DNA of 39,928 bases. Source: Planctomycetota bacterium. Its GTDB lineage: Bacteria; Planctomycetota; Phycisphaerae; Sedimentisphaerales; Anaerobacaceae. The translations under genes were made by a program, and so were the position numbers. The stretch is taken from positions 1 through 39,928 of the forward strand of contig JALORE010000019.1 of the NCBI GenBank assembly GCA_025459125.1, read 5' to 3'. Below are positions 31,952-38,834 of the stretch, piece by piece; within the stretch, counting starts at the first letter, position 1, and every line of letters starts with the position of its first letter. The notes under the pieces were generated by a model. That model did not search any database, was not told the origin of the DNA, and worked only from the letters and a program-made list of their open reading frames with translations.

Positions 31952-32302
31952 TCAAGCTTGCCCGGCGAGCAGGCGGTTGGCCGCGTGGACCAGTATCCAG
32001 ACAGCCGCTGCGGCAGCCGGCAGCAGGATGACGTATCGGTTCCAATCCCGCAGAGAGGCCGGCTGACCCGTCGGCGTTTGGCCGTTGAGATACCGGATGT
32101 CGAGGTAGCGGACCAGCACGAGGCTTGCCACCGTGACCCAGAACACCCCGTCCGCCGCATGAAGGAAGCCGCCTTCGCGGCGGTAGATGAAGATGAGAGA
32201 AAAAGCCAGCAGGACGTTGCCGATCAGCATCCACCAGAGGCGGGCGAGGATCCCCAGCGGCGTGCTTTGTTTGTCGATGGTTTGCTCTTGGCGCGCAGGC
32301 AT
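31952..32302 (-). CDS. Small multi-span membrane protein, unknown
   Basis: A 116-aa protein with three predicted membrane segments: LGILARLWWMLIGNVLLAFS plus LIFIYRR, GVFWVTVASLVLVRYLDIRY, and YVILLPAAAAAVWILVHAAN. Start is ATG 32302; the upstream open frame is a shadow. I recognise no family. It overlaps nothing and is separated from the permease gene to its right (same strand) by 175 bp. Its charged N-terminal tail (MPARQEQTIDKQSTP) would be cytoplasmic. The function is unknown. Confidence 0.7.
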   Translation of the reverse strand: MPARQEQTIDKQSTPLGILARLWWMLIGNVLLAFSLIFIYRREGGFLHAADGVFWVTVASLVLVRYLDIRYLNGQTPTGQPASLRDWNRYVILLPAAAAAVWILVHAANRLLAGQA

Positions 32303-32477
32303 AAGCCGTCTCCCAATGAATCGTCTCTTGGATTCAGGAGATGGCGGCCCGACCACCCCGACGTGCCTGCAAGGCCCGGATTCCTGACCGACCCTGCACC
32401 CTTGGAGGAACACGATATCGAAATATACTGCGCCGTCAAGAGGAAGTCCGATCTTGCCAGGCGCGGTTGCGAATCGC

Positions 32478-34010
32478 CTACGGCGTGATCGGCTCGCAGC
32501 CGGCGTTTGCGGCCTGGTCGGCCAGTCGTTGCCGAGCCAGAACGCTGCGATGCCGGCCGTAAAACACGTAGATCAGCATGCCGGCCACCATCCAGGCCAG
32601 CAGCCGCAGCCAGTTCCCAAAGGGCAACGACAGCATCAGGATCAGGCAGAGGATCACGCCCAGGATGGGAATCACCGGCACCCACGGACAACGGAACGGC
32701 CGCTCCGCCTGCGGGTGGATGTACCGCATGACCAGCACCGCCAGGCAGACAATGACGAACGCCAGCAGGGTGCCGATGCTCACCAGTTCCGCCAGGATGC
32801 CCAACGGGATGAGCGAGGCCATGGTCCCGACCATGAGGCCGGTGACGATGGTCGACTTCCAGGGCGTGCGAAAACGCGGGTGGATGTCGCCGAAGAAGCC
32901 TTCCGGCAGCAGGCCGTCCCGCGCCATCGCCAACAAGACGCGCGGCTGGCTGAGCATCAGCACCAGCATGACGGAGGTCATGCCCGCCACGGCGCCCAGG
33001 GCGATGAGCCGTCGCGCCCAACCCAACCCTACCTGCTGAAACGCCACGGCGACCGGGGCATGGATATCGATCTGGTCGTAACGGACCATGCCGGTGAGCA
33101 CAAACGTCACGGCGATGTACAAGATCGTGCAGATCACCAGGGAGGCAACGATGCCGAACGGCACGTCGCGCTGGGGCCGCCGGGCTTCTTCGGCGTGGGT
33201 CGAAACGGAGTCGAAGCCGATATAGGCGAAGAAGATGATGGCCGCACCGGCCAGCATGCCGACTGGCATGCCATCCGCGCCGGTCTGTCCGAAGACCGGC
33301 TTGCCGAAGAGGCTCAGGCCCGCCCAGCCGAACGGTGCGAACGGCTGCCAGTTGGCCGGATCGACGTAGAACGCGCCGACCGCGATGACCATCAGCACGA
33401 TCACTACCTTGATGCCGACCATGAGATTGTTGAAGCGGGCGCTTTCCCGGATGCCGATCACGAGCACCGTCGTCAAAATGGCGACGATGACCAGTGCCGG
33501 CAGGTCGAACCACGCGCCCGTGGCGTGGAAAACCCCTTCCTCCAGATTGTACTCGAAGGGTGCCGTCGACACGATTTTCGGCACGTGGAGGTTGTAACTG
33601 CCGATGAGATTCTGAAAGTAGCTGGACCAGCCGTGCGCGACGGTGGCGGAGGCCACGGTGTACTCGAGGACGAGATCCCAGCCGATGATCCAGGCAAACA
33701 TCTCGCCCAAGGTGACATAGGCGTAGGTGTAGGCGGAGCCGGCTACCGGCGCCATGGACGCGAATTCCGCATAGCACAGGGCGGAGAAGATGCAGGCCAT
33801 CCCGGCCACCACGAAGGACACCATCAGGGCGGGTCCCGCTTTGTGGTGGGCCGCCACGCCGGTCAGCACGAAGATGCCGGTGCCGATGATGCACCCGACG
33901 CCCAGACTCGTCAGCGACCAGGGTCCGAGCACCCGGCGCAGGCGATTCTCGCCCTTCATTTCCTCGTGCACCAGGCTGAGCGGCTTTCGCTTGAACAGAT
34001 GATGAGCCAT
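32478..34010 (-). CDS. APC-superfamily amino acid permease (CAT/YfnA type)
   Basis: A 510-aa permease with about 12-13 membrane helices, of the amino acid-polyamine-organocation superfamily, closest to cationic amino acid transporter-like proteins (YfnA, CAT). The N-terminal loop SLVHEEMKGENRLRRVLGPW and first helix LGVGCIIGTGIFVLTGVAA, containing the unwound GxG substrate site, are diagnostic. FFAYIGFDSVSTHAEEARRPQRDVPFGI is the CAT signature region. Further helices carry SQPRVLLAMARDGLLPEGFF, also conserved. Start ATG 34010 has GCAAGGGA 8 nt upstream. The substrate cannot be set from sequence. No regulator or amino-acid catabolic gene is adjacent. Confidence 0.92.
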   Translation of the reverse strand: MAHHLFKRKPLSLVHEEMKGENRLRRVLGPWSLTSLGVGCIIGTGIFVLTGVAAHHKAGPALMVSFVVAGMACIFSALCYAEFASMAPVAGSAYTYAYVTLGEMFAWIIGWDLVLEYTVASATVAHGWSSYFQNLIGSYNLHVPKIVSTAPFEYNLEEGVFHATGAWFDLPALVIVAILTTVLVIGIRESARFNNLMVGIKVVIVLMVIAVGAFYVDPANWQPFAPFGWAGLSLFGKPVFGQTGADGMPVGMLAGAAIIFFAYIGFDSVSTHAEEARRPQRDVPFGIVASLVICTILYIAVTFVLTGMVRYDQIDIHAPVAVAFQQVGLGWARRLIALGAVAGMTSVMLVLMLSQPRVLLAMARDGLLPEGFFGDIHPRFRTPWKSTIVTGLMVGTMASLIPLGILAELVSIGTLLAFVIVCLAVLVMRYIHPQAERPFRCPWVPVIPILGVILCLILMLSLPFGNWLRLLAWMVAGMLIYVFYGRHRSVLARQRLADQAANAGCEPITP

Positions 34011-34369
34011 AGATCTGATCCCTTGCGGTCTCTCCGAATTCCGCGACACCATCCCGATTCAGGCCCGGTCACGTCTCCGGAGCCCGTTTCGACGGGGGTA
34101 TTATGGCGAAACCCGGCGGATGAAGCAAGGACGAAACCCTGATAGGGAGCCGGGGGGGCAAGGTGGATCACAGTCTGTGGTTTGTCTTGTGGTGCGGCGG
34201 CGGGGCATCCGCCGCTCAGAGGAGTCGCGGCAAGCCTCACCCTGTGGACCCAGCGCCAGATTCCCCCCGTTTTCGGGCCACCGGATCAGGCTTGCCCCAG
34301 CGGACTCCATCGGCCATCCGGGACCATCGTCGTCCCGGCTTCTCATTCGGGCGAGAATCAGCAGGTGGT

Positions 34370-34804
34370 CTACCTTCTGTCTTCCGACGGCTTGCTCGTT
34401 TCGACCTTCACGTCTTCCCTGCGGACTTCGAGATCTTCTGCGCGTACGGGAATCCGGGCTTCCTCGGTGGGCCGTTCATGTCCTCTCATCTCTTCGCGCT
34501 GTCGTTCGTAGTCGCTCAGGCCGCCCTCGTCGTGGGCGAAGCCGAATTCACGATCTTCCGAGTCGGCGCGTCCGCCTTCCAGTTCCTCACGGGTCTGCCG
34601 GATGGTGATCTGGTCGCCGCGCACGTCCATGATGTTGTCATCGGGGACCACGAAATCCTTGCGGAAGAACCCACCCTTCTCAATGGTGATGTTATCCTCA
34701 TCGACGCGCTGGATCACGCCCAGCTTCTCACCATCCACCGAGTAGGCGGTCATCCCGATGCGCGCATCCGGATGGGTTCGTATGACGTCCTCTTTGTGCA
34801 ACAT
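34370..34804 (-). CDS. PRC-barrel-like (DUF2171) protein with a short DUF2382-type tail
   Basis: A 144-aa soluble, acidic protein. Residues about 10-75 resemble the DUF2171/PRC-barrel module: IGMTAYSVDGEKLGVIQRVD and ITIEKGGFFRKDFVVPDDNI. The C-terminus IPVRAEDLEVRREDVKVET matches the start of DUF2382 (YsnF/AvaK family, stress-associated), but the repeat stops after one unit. A charged stretch (EREEMRGHERPTEE) joins the parts. AAAGGAGT lies 6 nt upstream of the ATG. The family occurs in stress-induced loci; the role here is unknown. The permease lies downstream across a 359-bp gap that holds only short palindromes. Confidence 0.8.
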   Translation of the reverse strand: MLHKEDVIRTHPDARIGMTAYSVDGEKLGVIQRVDEDNITIEKGGFFRKDFVVPDDNIMDVRGDQITIRQTREELEGGRADSEDREFGFAHDEGGLSDYERQREEMRGHERPTEEARIPVRAEDLEVRREDVKVETSKPSEDRR

Positions 34805-35360
34805 GGTTGTACTCCTTTTGTGCTTCTTTCCCTTTGTTCTTGAGGGAGATTCCCCGTTGCTTCAACACGCAAGGATGGTCGCCTCAGGACTCCTTACGCC
34901 GCCCTGGTAGGAGGGATGACACGCCTATCTGCTTGAAGGCTGCGGATTCTTCCCTAACGAGCCATCGCCCGAGGCTGTGCTGGAGACCTGTGCCGCGGTG
35001 CCTCGTGCCGGGCCGGTCTTCCGCGTACGAACCTGGACGCGGGGGCGCCGGGGGCCCGTGAGCCCGAAGCAACGATAGGAACGGGTGGAAGCGGCCTCAA
35101 ACTTTTTTTGAAAGAAGCCTTGACAAACCCGGTATGCGCAGGGAGACTACCGTTCGTGACTGAGGCGGACCGATCCGGCTGGACGTCGTACATACTCCCG
35201 GGGGGACCGGAAGTGGACGAATCTGGTGTCGGTATGGGCCGTGGCAGGCACGGTATTCAGGCGCCCCGGCCGGGGTCAAGGTATTGGGACTTCGGTGGAA
35301 TCGCGTGAGTGGCGGCGCCGGTAACATGAGTGTTTGGTTGAGGCAATAAGGAGGCCTGGA

Positions 35361-35603
35361 ATGGCTAAGACGGCAAGGAATACGGTTTCGACGAGCAGTA
35401 TTCGGACCACCAACAGCACCACGACCCTTCGTCCCGCGGGCGCCAAGACGCCGCAGACGACGGCGCCGGCAAGGATCACGCACGAGCAGATCGCCAGGCG
35501 GGCACACGACATCTGGGTGAAAAACGGCTGCAAGCACGGCCAGGATGAGCAGAACTGGCTCGATGCCGAGCGGCAACTGAAGGCCGAGCTGGGCAACAAG
35601 TAA
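35361..35603 (+). CDS. DUF2934-family small protein
   Basis: An 80-aa protein with a Thr/Ser-rich, disordered N-terminal part (MAKTARNTVSTSSIRTTNST) and a C-terminal DUF2934 module: RITHEQIARRAHDIWVKNG...DEQNWLDAERQLKAE. This domain is common in planctomycetes and many soil bacteria, and its function is unknown. GGAGG lies 6 nt upstream of the ATG. It has its own transcription unit, as a strong terminator follows. A candidate -35 TTGACA lies at 35120 without a convincing -10. The gap 34805-35360 contains nothing else I can support. Confidence 0.82.
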   Translation: MAKTARNTVSTSSIRTTNSTTTLRPAGAKTPQTTAPARITHEQIARRAHDIWVKNGCKHGQDEQNWLDAERQLKAELGNK

Positions 35604-35637
35604 CGATCGCGCCCGTTCCGGTGCGAAGACAATTCCG

Positions 35638-35667
35638 AAGGCCGACGAGGGTGACTCTGTCGGCCTT
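35638..35667 (+). terminator. Rho-independent-like terminator after the DUF2934 gene
   Basis: AAGGCCGAC (35638-35646) and GTCGGCCTT (35659-35667) form a perfect 9-bp GC-rich stem with a 12-nt loop, followed by a pyrimidine run (CCTTCTTCCT). It lies 35 bp after the stop codon. From here to 35912 I see no gene. Confidence 0.75.
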
Positions 35668-35912
35668 CCTTCTTCCTATCTCGATGCACTCCGGGGGGCG
35701 AAACGGGTGGTTCCCGCGCTTGCCCGGAGGTCCGGCGCCGAGATGGGAGAAGCGGCTGGCATGGCTGAGCGAGACAAGTGAGCCCGATCTGAGGGAATCC
35801 CGTCCCCGCGCAGGGAATAACCGTCTGGCTGATTTGGAACGCCGTCTCTTATCGGACCTTTTCCGTTTCGGACGACGCTCTCAGATTCTCGGTGCCGAGC
35901 GGGGGCGGTGGG

Positions 35913-36221
35913 TCACGTTTCTTGTGGCCGGGGAGGCTGCGTCAGTGGTCGACAGGGGGGCGTGCAGGTCTTGCCGGCCGTGGCGTGGTCCAGGGCCGTG
36001 ATCTTGGCCGTCGCCTCTTCGAAGGTGGTCCCACAGACCTCCGGCAGAGGCGGCCAGCCGTAACAGAAGGCGGGCCTCGCGCCGATTCCATACAGCCTGC
36101 ACAGGTTCTCGTCGGTCAGGTTGGCGCCGCGGGTGCCGGCGGGCTTGCCGCCGGGCATGTTGGGAAGGGTGCTGGCGATCGACGGGGCTATGCGGCACGC
36201 GCCGCACTTTCCGCAGCTCAT
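35913..36221 (-). CDS. YkgJ-like cysteine-cluster protein
   Basis: A 102-aa protein beginning MSCGKCGACRIAPSIASTLP, then GGKPAGTRGANLTDENLCRL, FCYGWPPLPEVCG and CTPPC. This matches the short YkgJ-family cysteine-cluster proteins (usually CGxCCIAPSISSPIPGMPxGKPAG), thought to bind zinc or an iron-sulfur cluster. The usual CGACC is CGACR here, so one cysteine of the first cluster is lost, and the C-terminal CTPPC is extra. Start ATG 36221 has GAGG 8 nt upstream; the 42 codons before it are not conserved. It follows the secreted protein gene by 13 bp, so the two are cotranscribed. Biochemical function is not known. Confidence 0.75.
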   Translation of the reverse strand: MSCGKCGACRIAPSIASTLPNMPGGKPAGTRGANLTDENLCRLYGIGARPAFCYGWPPLPEVCGTTFEEATAKITALDHATAGKTCTPPCRPLTQPPRPQET

Positions 36222-36234
36222 CCGGGTTGCCTCG

Positions 36235-36687
36235 CTACTGCGGCGGCCCGCCGCAGCCGTGTGGCGGTGCGCCCCGGCGCCCCCGGGGCGTGACCTGGAC
36301 CAGGATCGTGCCCACATCACTCTCGGGCCGGCCGACGGCGGGCGCATCCGTCACCTGGACGACGATCGCGGCAGTCATCACTTGCTGCGGCGTCCAGAGG
36401 ATCGTGTAGGAGTTGAGCCGGGGCCGATTGACGATCCGTACACCCTCAGGACCCTTGACGATCCTGACTGCCGCCGGATCCCCCTCCGGGTCCTGCCATG
36501 TCCGTGTGTGGATCAGCGGCTGCCCGACCTCCACGCGCACGCAGGCCAGCAACTTGCCGACGACCAGATTGGGGTCGACGAGGAACGGGCAGTCCTCCAG
36601 CCGCGGATAGTTCGGCTCCCTTTGTGTCGTCGTGCCGCCGACCACCAGCGGCAGCAGCACCAACGTGCTCACCAGCCCACGCAGCAT
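36235..36687 (-). CDS. Secreted protein with an Ig/cadherin-like domain
   Basis: A 150-aa exported protein with signal peptide MLRGLVSTLVLLPLVVGGTT. Residues about 65-130 have beta-strand features of putative Ig or cadherin-like domains: DPEGDPAAVRIVKGPEGV, YTILWTPQQVMTAAIVVQVTDAP. Such domains bind calcium or polysaccharide in extracellular proteins. There are two cysteines early (DCPF, LACVRV) and a short Cys-containing C-terminus (PHGCGGPPQ). It is the first gene of the operon with the YkgJ-like protein. No enzymatic domain is visible. Confidence 0.7.
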   Translation of the reverse strand: MLRGLVSTLVLLPLVVGGTTTQREPNYPRLEDCPFLVDPNLVVGKLLACVRVEVGQPLIHTRTWQDPEGDPAAVRIVKGPEGVRIVNRPRLNSYTILWTPQQVMTAAIVVQVTDAPAVGRPESDVGTILVQVTPRGRRGAPPHGCGGPPQ

Positions 36688-36719
36688 GGTACCCTGCTCG
36701 ATTCGTACGCACGCTCACC

Positions 36720-36738
36720 GCGTGCGACGGTCGCACGC
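36720..36738. promoter_or_regulatory. Perfect 19-bp palindrome at the transcription start: candidate operator
   Basis: GCGTGCGAC-G-GTCGCACGC is an exact 9-1-9 palindrome. It spans about +2 to +20 of the promoter at 36747-36775, the classic place for a dimeric repressor to block initiation. No regulator gene is adjacent. Confidence 0.55.
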
Positions 36739-36746
36739 CGTCCCAT

Positions 36747-36775
36747 AGTCTACCGCCCCGCGCGCGCAGTGACAA
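36747..36775 (-). promoter_or_regulatory. Promoter of the secreted protein/YkgJ operon
   Basis: On the minus strand TTGTCA (36775-36770), a 17-bp spacer and TAGACT (36752-36747). It is 60 bp upstream of the ATG at 36687. Confidence 0.55.
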
Positions 36776-36840
36776 GTCGGCGGGAGGACTGGAATCAGTG
36801 CCGGAATACCCTGCATTCATGCCGGATGAGGCATCTGAAC

Positions 36841-36869
36841 TTGTGAACGAGCAGGAGCACGCGTAGAAT
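36841..36869 (+). promoter_or_regulatory. Promoter of the pcm-like gene
   Basis: TTGTGA (36841-36846), a 17-bp spacer and TAGAAT (36864-36869) lie 72 bp before the preferred start at 36942. Confidence 0.5.
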
Positions 36870-36941
36870 GGATGTCGTGCGAGGATCGCCGCTGGGTCAA
36901 GGAAGGGAACACATCGGATGGCTCGCGAACGGGAAGGACGG

Positions 36942-37823
36942 ATGCGCGGACGCAGGATCTTTCGAGTCCTGGCCCCGGGGTTTCTGCTGGTGGGTCTGAC
37001 GGCAGGCACGTCGCTGTCGCCCCTTGGGGGACTGGCCTGCCGGGGCAAGGAGGGGGCGGGCCGGAGGGATCAGCAGAAAGGCGGTTTGAACGCGGTCGTC
37101 GTGCCCGCGGAGCCCAACCAGGCTCAGTCTGCCCATCCGGTGTTTCAGGAGCGGAGCAGCGAGCGCCTGCAGATGGTACTGCATCAGATCGAGCGGCGGG
37201 AGGTCAAAGACCCCAACGTGCTGGCCGCGCTGCGCCGGGTGCCCCGGCATGCGTTTGTCCCTCCCGCGCAGCAGCCATATGCCTACGAAGACCGGCCCTT
37301 GCCCATTGGGCAGGATCAGACGATCAGCCAACCTTACATCGTGGCGTTCATGACCGAGGCGCTGGCGCTCGACGCCAACGCGGTTGTGCTCGAGATCGGC
37401 ACGGGGTCGGGCTACCAGGCGGCCGTGTGTGCCGAGATCGCCCGGGAGGTCTATAGCCTCGAGATCGTCGAGCCGCTGGCGGTGGCCGCCGCCCGGGTGC
37501 TGGCGCAGCTTGGTTACCGCAACGTCCACGTCAGAGCGGGTGACGGCTATCACGGCTGGCCGGAAAAGGGACCATTCGACGCGATCATCGGCACCGCGGC
37601 CGCGCCGGAGATCCCGCCGCCGTTGCTCGAGCAGTTGAAGCCGGGCGGGCGGATGATCCTGCCGGTTGTGGGCGAGTTCGGCCTGCAGTACCTGGTTCTC
37701 GTCACGAAGGACGAACAGGGCAGGCTGCAGCGGCGTCAGGTCCTGCCGGTGCGCTTCGTGCCGATGACCGGCATCAGCACCAGATCCGCAGGGCTTGGGG
37801 CAGGACGCGGAAGTCGAAGCTAG
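36942..37823 (+). CDS. Exported protein-L-isoaspartate O-methyltransferase-like protein
   Basis: A 293-aa PCMT-family methyltransferase with an N-terminal export signal (MRGRRIFRVLAPGFLLVGLTAG), possibly a lipoprotein signal ending LAC, although the lipobox is poor. The core has RVPRHAFVPPAQQPYAYEDR, the family motif IGQDQTISQPYIVAFMTEAL, SAM motif VLEIGTGSGYQAAV, DGYHGWPEKGPFDAIIGTAA and LKPGGRMILPV. It would repair isoaspartyl residues. SAM is not expected in the periplasm, so export, if real, is puzzling. ATG 36942 is preferred because AAGGA precedes it; ATG 36918 is an alternative. The last 15-17 residues (after FVPMTG) are not family-like and lie opposite the lipid kinase gene. Confidence 0.87.
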   Translation: MRGRRIFRVLAPGFLLVGLTAGTSLSPLGGLACRGKEGAGRRDQQKGGLNAVVVPAEPNQAQSAHPVFQERSSERLQMVLHQIERREVKDPNVLAALRRVPRHAFVPPAQQPYAYEDRPLPIGQDQTISQPYIVAFMTEALALDANAVVLEIGTGSGYQAAVCAEIAREVYSLEIVEPLAVAAARVLAQLGYRNVHVRAGDGYHGWPEKGPFDAIIGTAAAPEIPPPLLEQLKPGGRMILPVVGEFGLQYLVLVTKDEQGRLQRRQVLPVRFVPMTGISTRSAGLGAGRGSRS

Positions 37824-38640
37824 TGCCTTTGCGGTAAATGTTGCCGTCGAGCTGGGCGTAGCGCTCGCGCTGCATTGTGATGCGGATCTGGGCCGCCTTA
37901 CGGTAGAGGCCCAGTTTGTTCTCATAGAGAAAGGCGTTGGCCATGCCGCCGACGATCTCGGCCCAGCCGGAGTTGATCGCCAGCAGGTGCAGGTAGCTGT
38001 CGTTGAACACGGCGTTGGGCACGACCTTCATCTTGTACCCGTAATAGGGGATCTTGGTGACGATGGCCGTGACGGCGTTGGGCACGGTCAGCTCCTCGCC
38101 ATCCAGCGTGATGGCCATGTCGGTCCGCTCCAGCTCGGTGAAGAACGAACCGAACGCGGCCATCGCGTAGGCCGGCGGCCCGTTGATCCCGCTCTCCCGC
38201 AGCGCCTCCCGGCGGTGCAGGATGTCCGCTTCCAGCCCGACGCTCGCCATGAACGCTTTGCGGGACTCGTCGCACAGGATCAGGTCGTAGAACCGCAGCG
38301 AGCCTTCCCTGATCCGTTTGGCCACGCGCGTGAGCTGCGGCGGCAGGTCCAGCGCGTACTGCAGGGCGCAGCCCGAGCCGAAGGGCAGGTAGGAGAACAC
38401 CGTGGTGCTGTCCAGGGCGTTGATCGCGTCGGAGAACGTGCCGTCGCCGCCGGCCACGATCAGGACCTCGACCTCGCGGGCCAACTCCGCGGCACAGTGC
38501 ATGAACTCTCCCCGCGAGCGGGTCTCCAGTCCGCGAATCTCGCAGTCACCCAGCACCTTCCGGACCGCCTCCAGCGTCTGTCGCTTGCGGTTGATGCTCA
38601 TCGGGCCGGCCGTCGGGTTGGCAATCACGCCGAACTTCAC
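37774..38640 (-). CDS. Diacylglycerol kinase-family lipid kinase
   Basis: A 288-aa protein with the DAGK catalytic domain, related to DgkB/YegS enzymes. It starts VKFGVIANPTAGPMSINRKR, then carries VLIVAGGDGTFSDAINAL (the GGDGT nucleotide loop), YLPFGSGCALQYAL in place of the usual LPxGTxND, and VPNAVFNDSYLHLLAINSG in the beta-rich C-terminal domain. The start is GTG at 38640 with AGGAGT about 10 nt upstream; the ORF further upstream would read the transcription terminator of the next gene. It probably phosphorylates diacylglycerol or another lipid. The altered GSGCALQ loop suggests the nucleotide pocket differs. Its 3' end overlaps the pcm-like gene by 50 bp. Confidence 0.85.
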   Translation of the reverse strand: MKFGVIANPTAGPMSINRKRQTLEAVRKVLGDCEIRGLETRSRGEFMHCAAELAREVEVLIVAGGDGTFSDAINALDSTTVFSYLPFGSGCALQYALDLPPQLTRVAKRIREGSLRFYDLILCDESRKAFMASVGLEADILHRREALRESGINGPPAYAMAAFGSFFTELERTDMAITLDGEELTVPNAVTAIVTKIPYYGYKMKVVPNAVFNDSYLHLLAINSGWAEIVGGMANAFLYENKLGLYRKAAQIRITMQRERYAQLDGNIYRKGTSFDFRVLPQALRIWC

Positions 38641-38746
38641 GCGCTTGTCTACTCCTATGGACCTTGCTGTTGTTCTGCCAACGATCACCTGCTGTCTATC
38701 ATCGACCGTTCGCTCCGGGTAGTCAATTCTCTCCTCAAAAATAGCG

Positions 38747-38774
38747 AGGGCTGCGAGCCGAAGCCCGCAGCCCT
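38747..38774 (-). terminator. Rho-independent terminator downstream of the discoidin-like gene
   Basis: AGGGCTGCG (38747-38755) and CGCAGCCCT (38766-38774) form a perfect 9-bp stem around a 10-nt loop. On the minus strand it is followed by CGCTATTTTTG, a fair T-run, so it should end transcription from the gene at 38835 and insulate the lipid kinase. Confidence 0.75.
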
Positions 38775-38834
38775 CTTCGCTTGTTCGGAGGTGATTCCAC
38801 CGTGCGACGGGCACGCTGCCCATCGCTCCTGTGA

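Noticed and set aside
35226-35262. Sigma54 promoter upstream of the DUF2934 gene
   Set aside because: TGGCAGGCACGG occurs, but the -12 GC element is missing at the required spacing.
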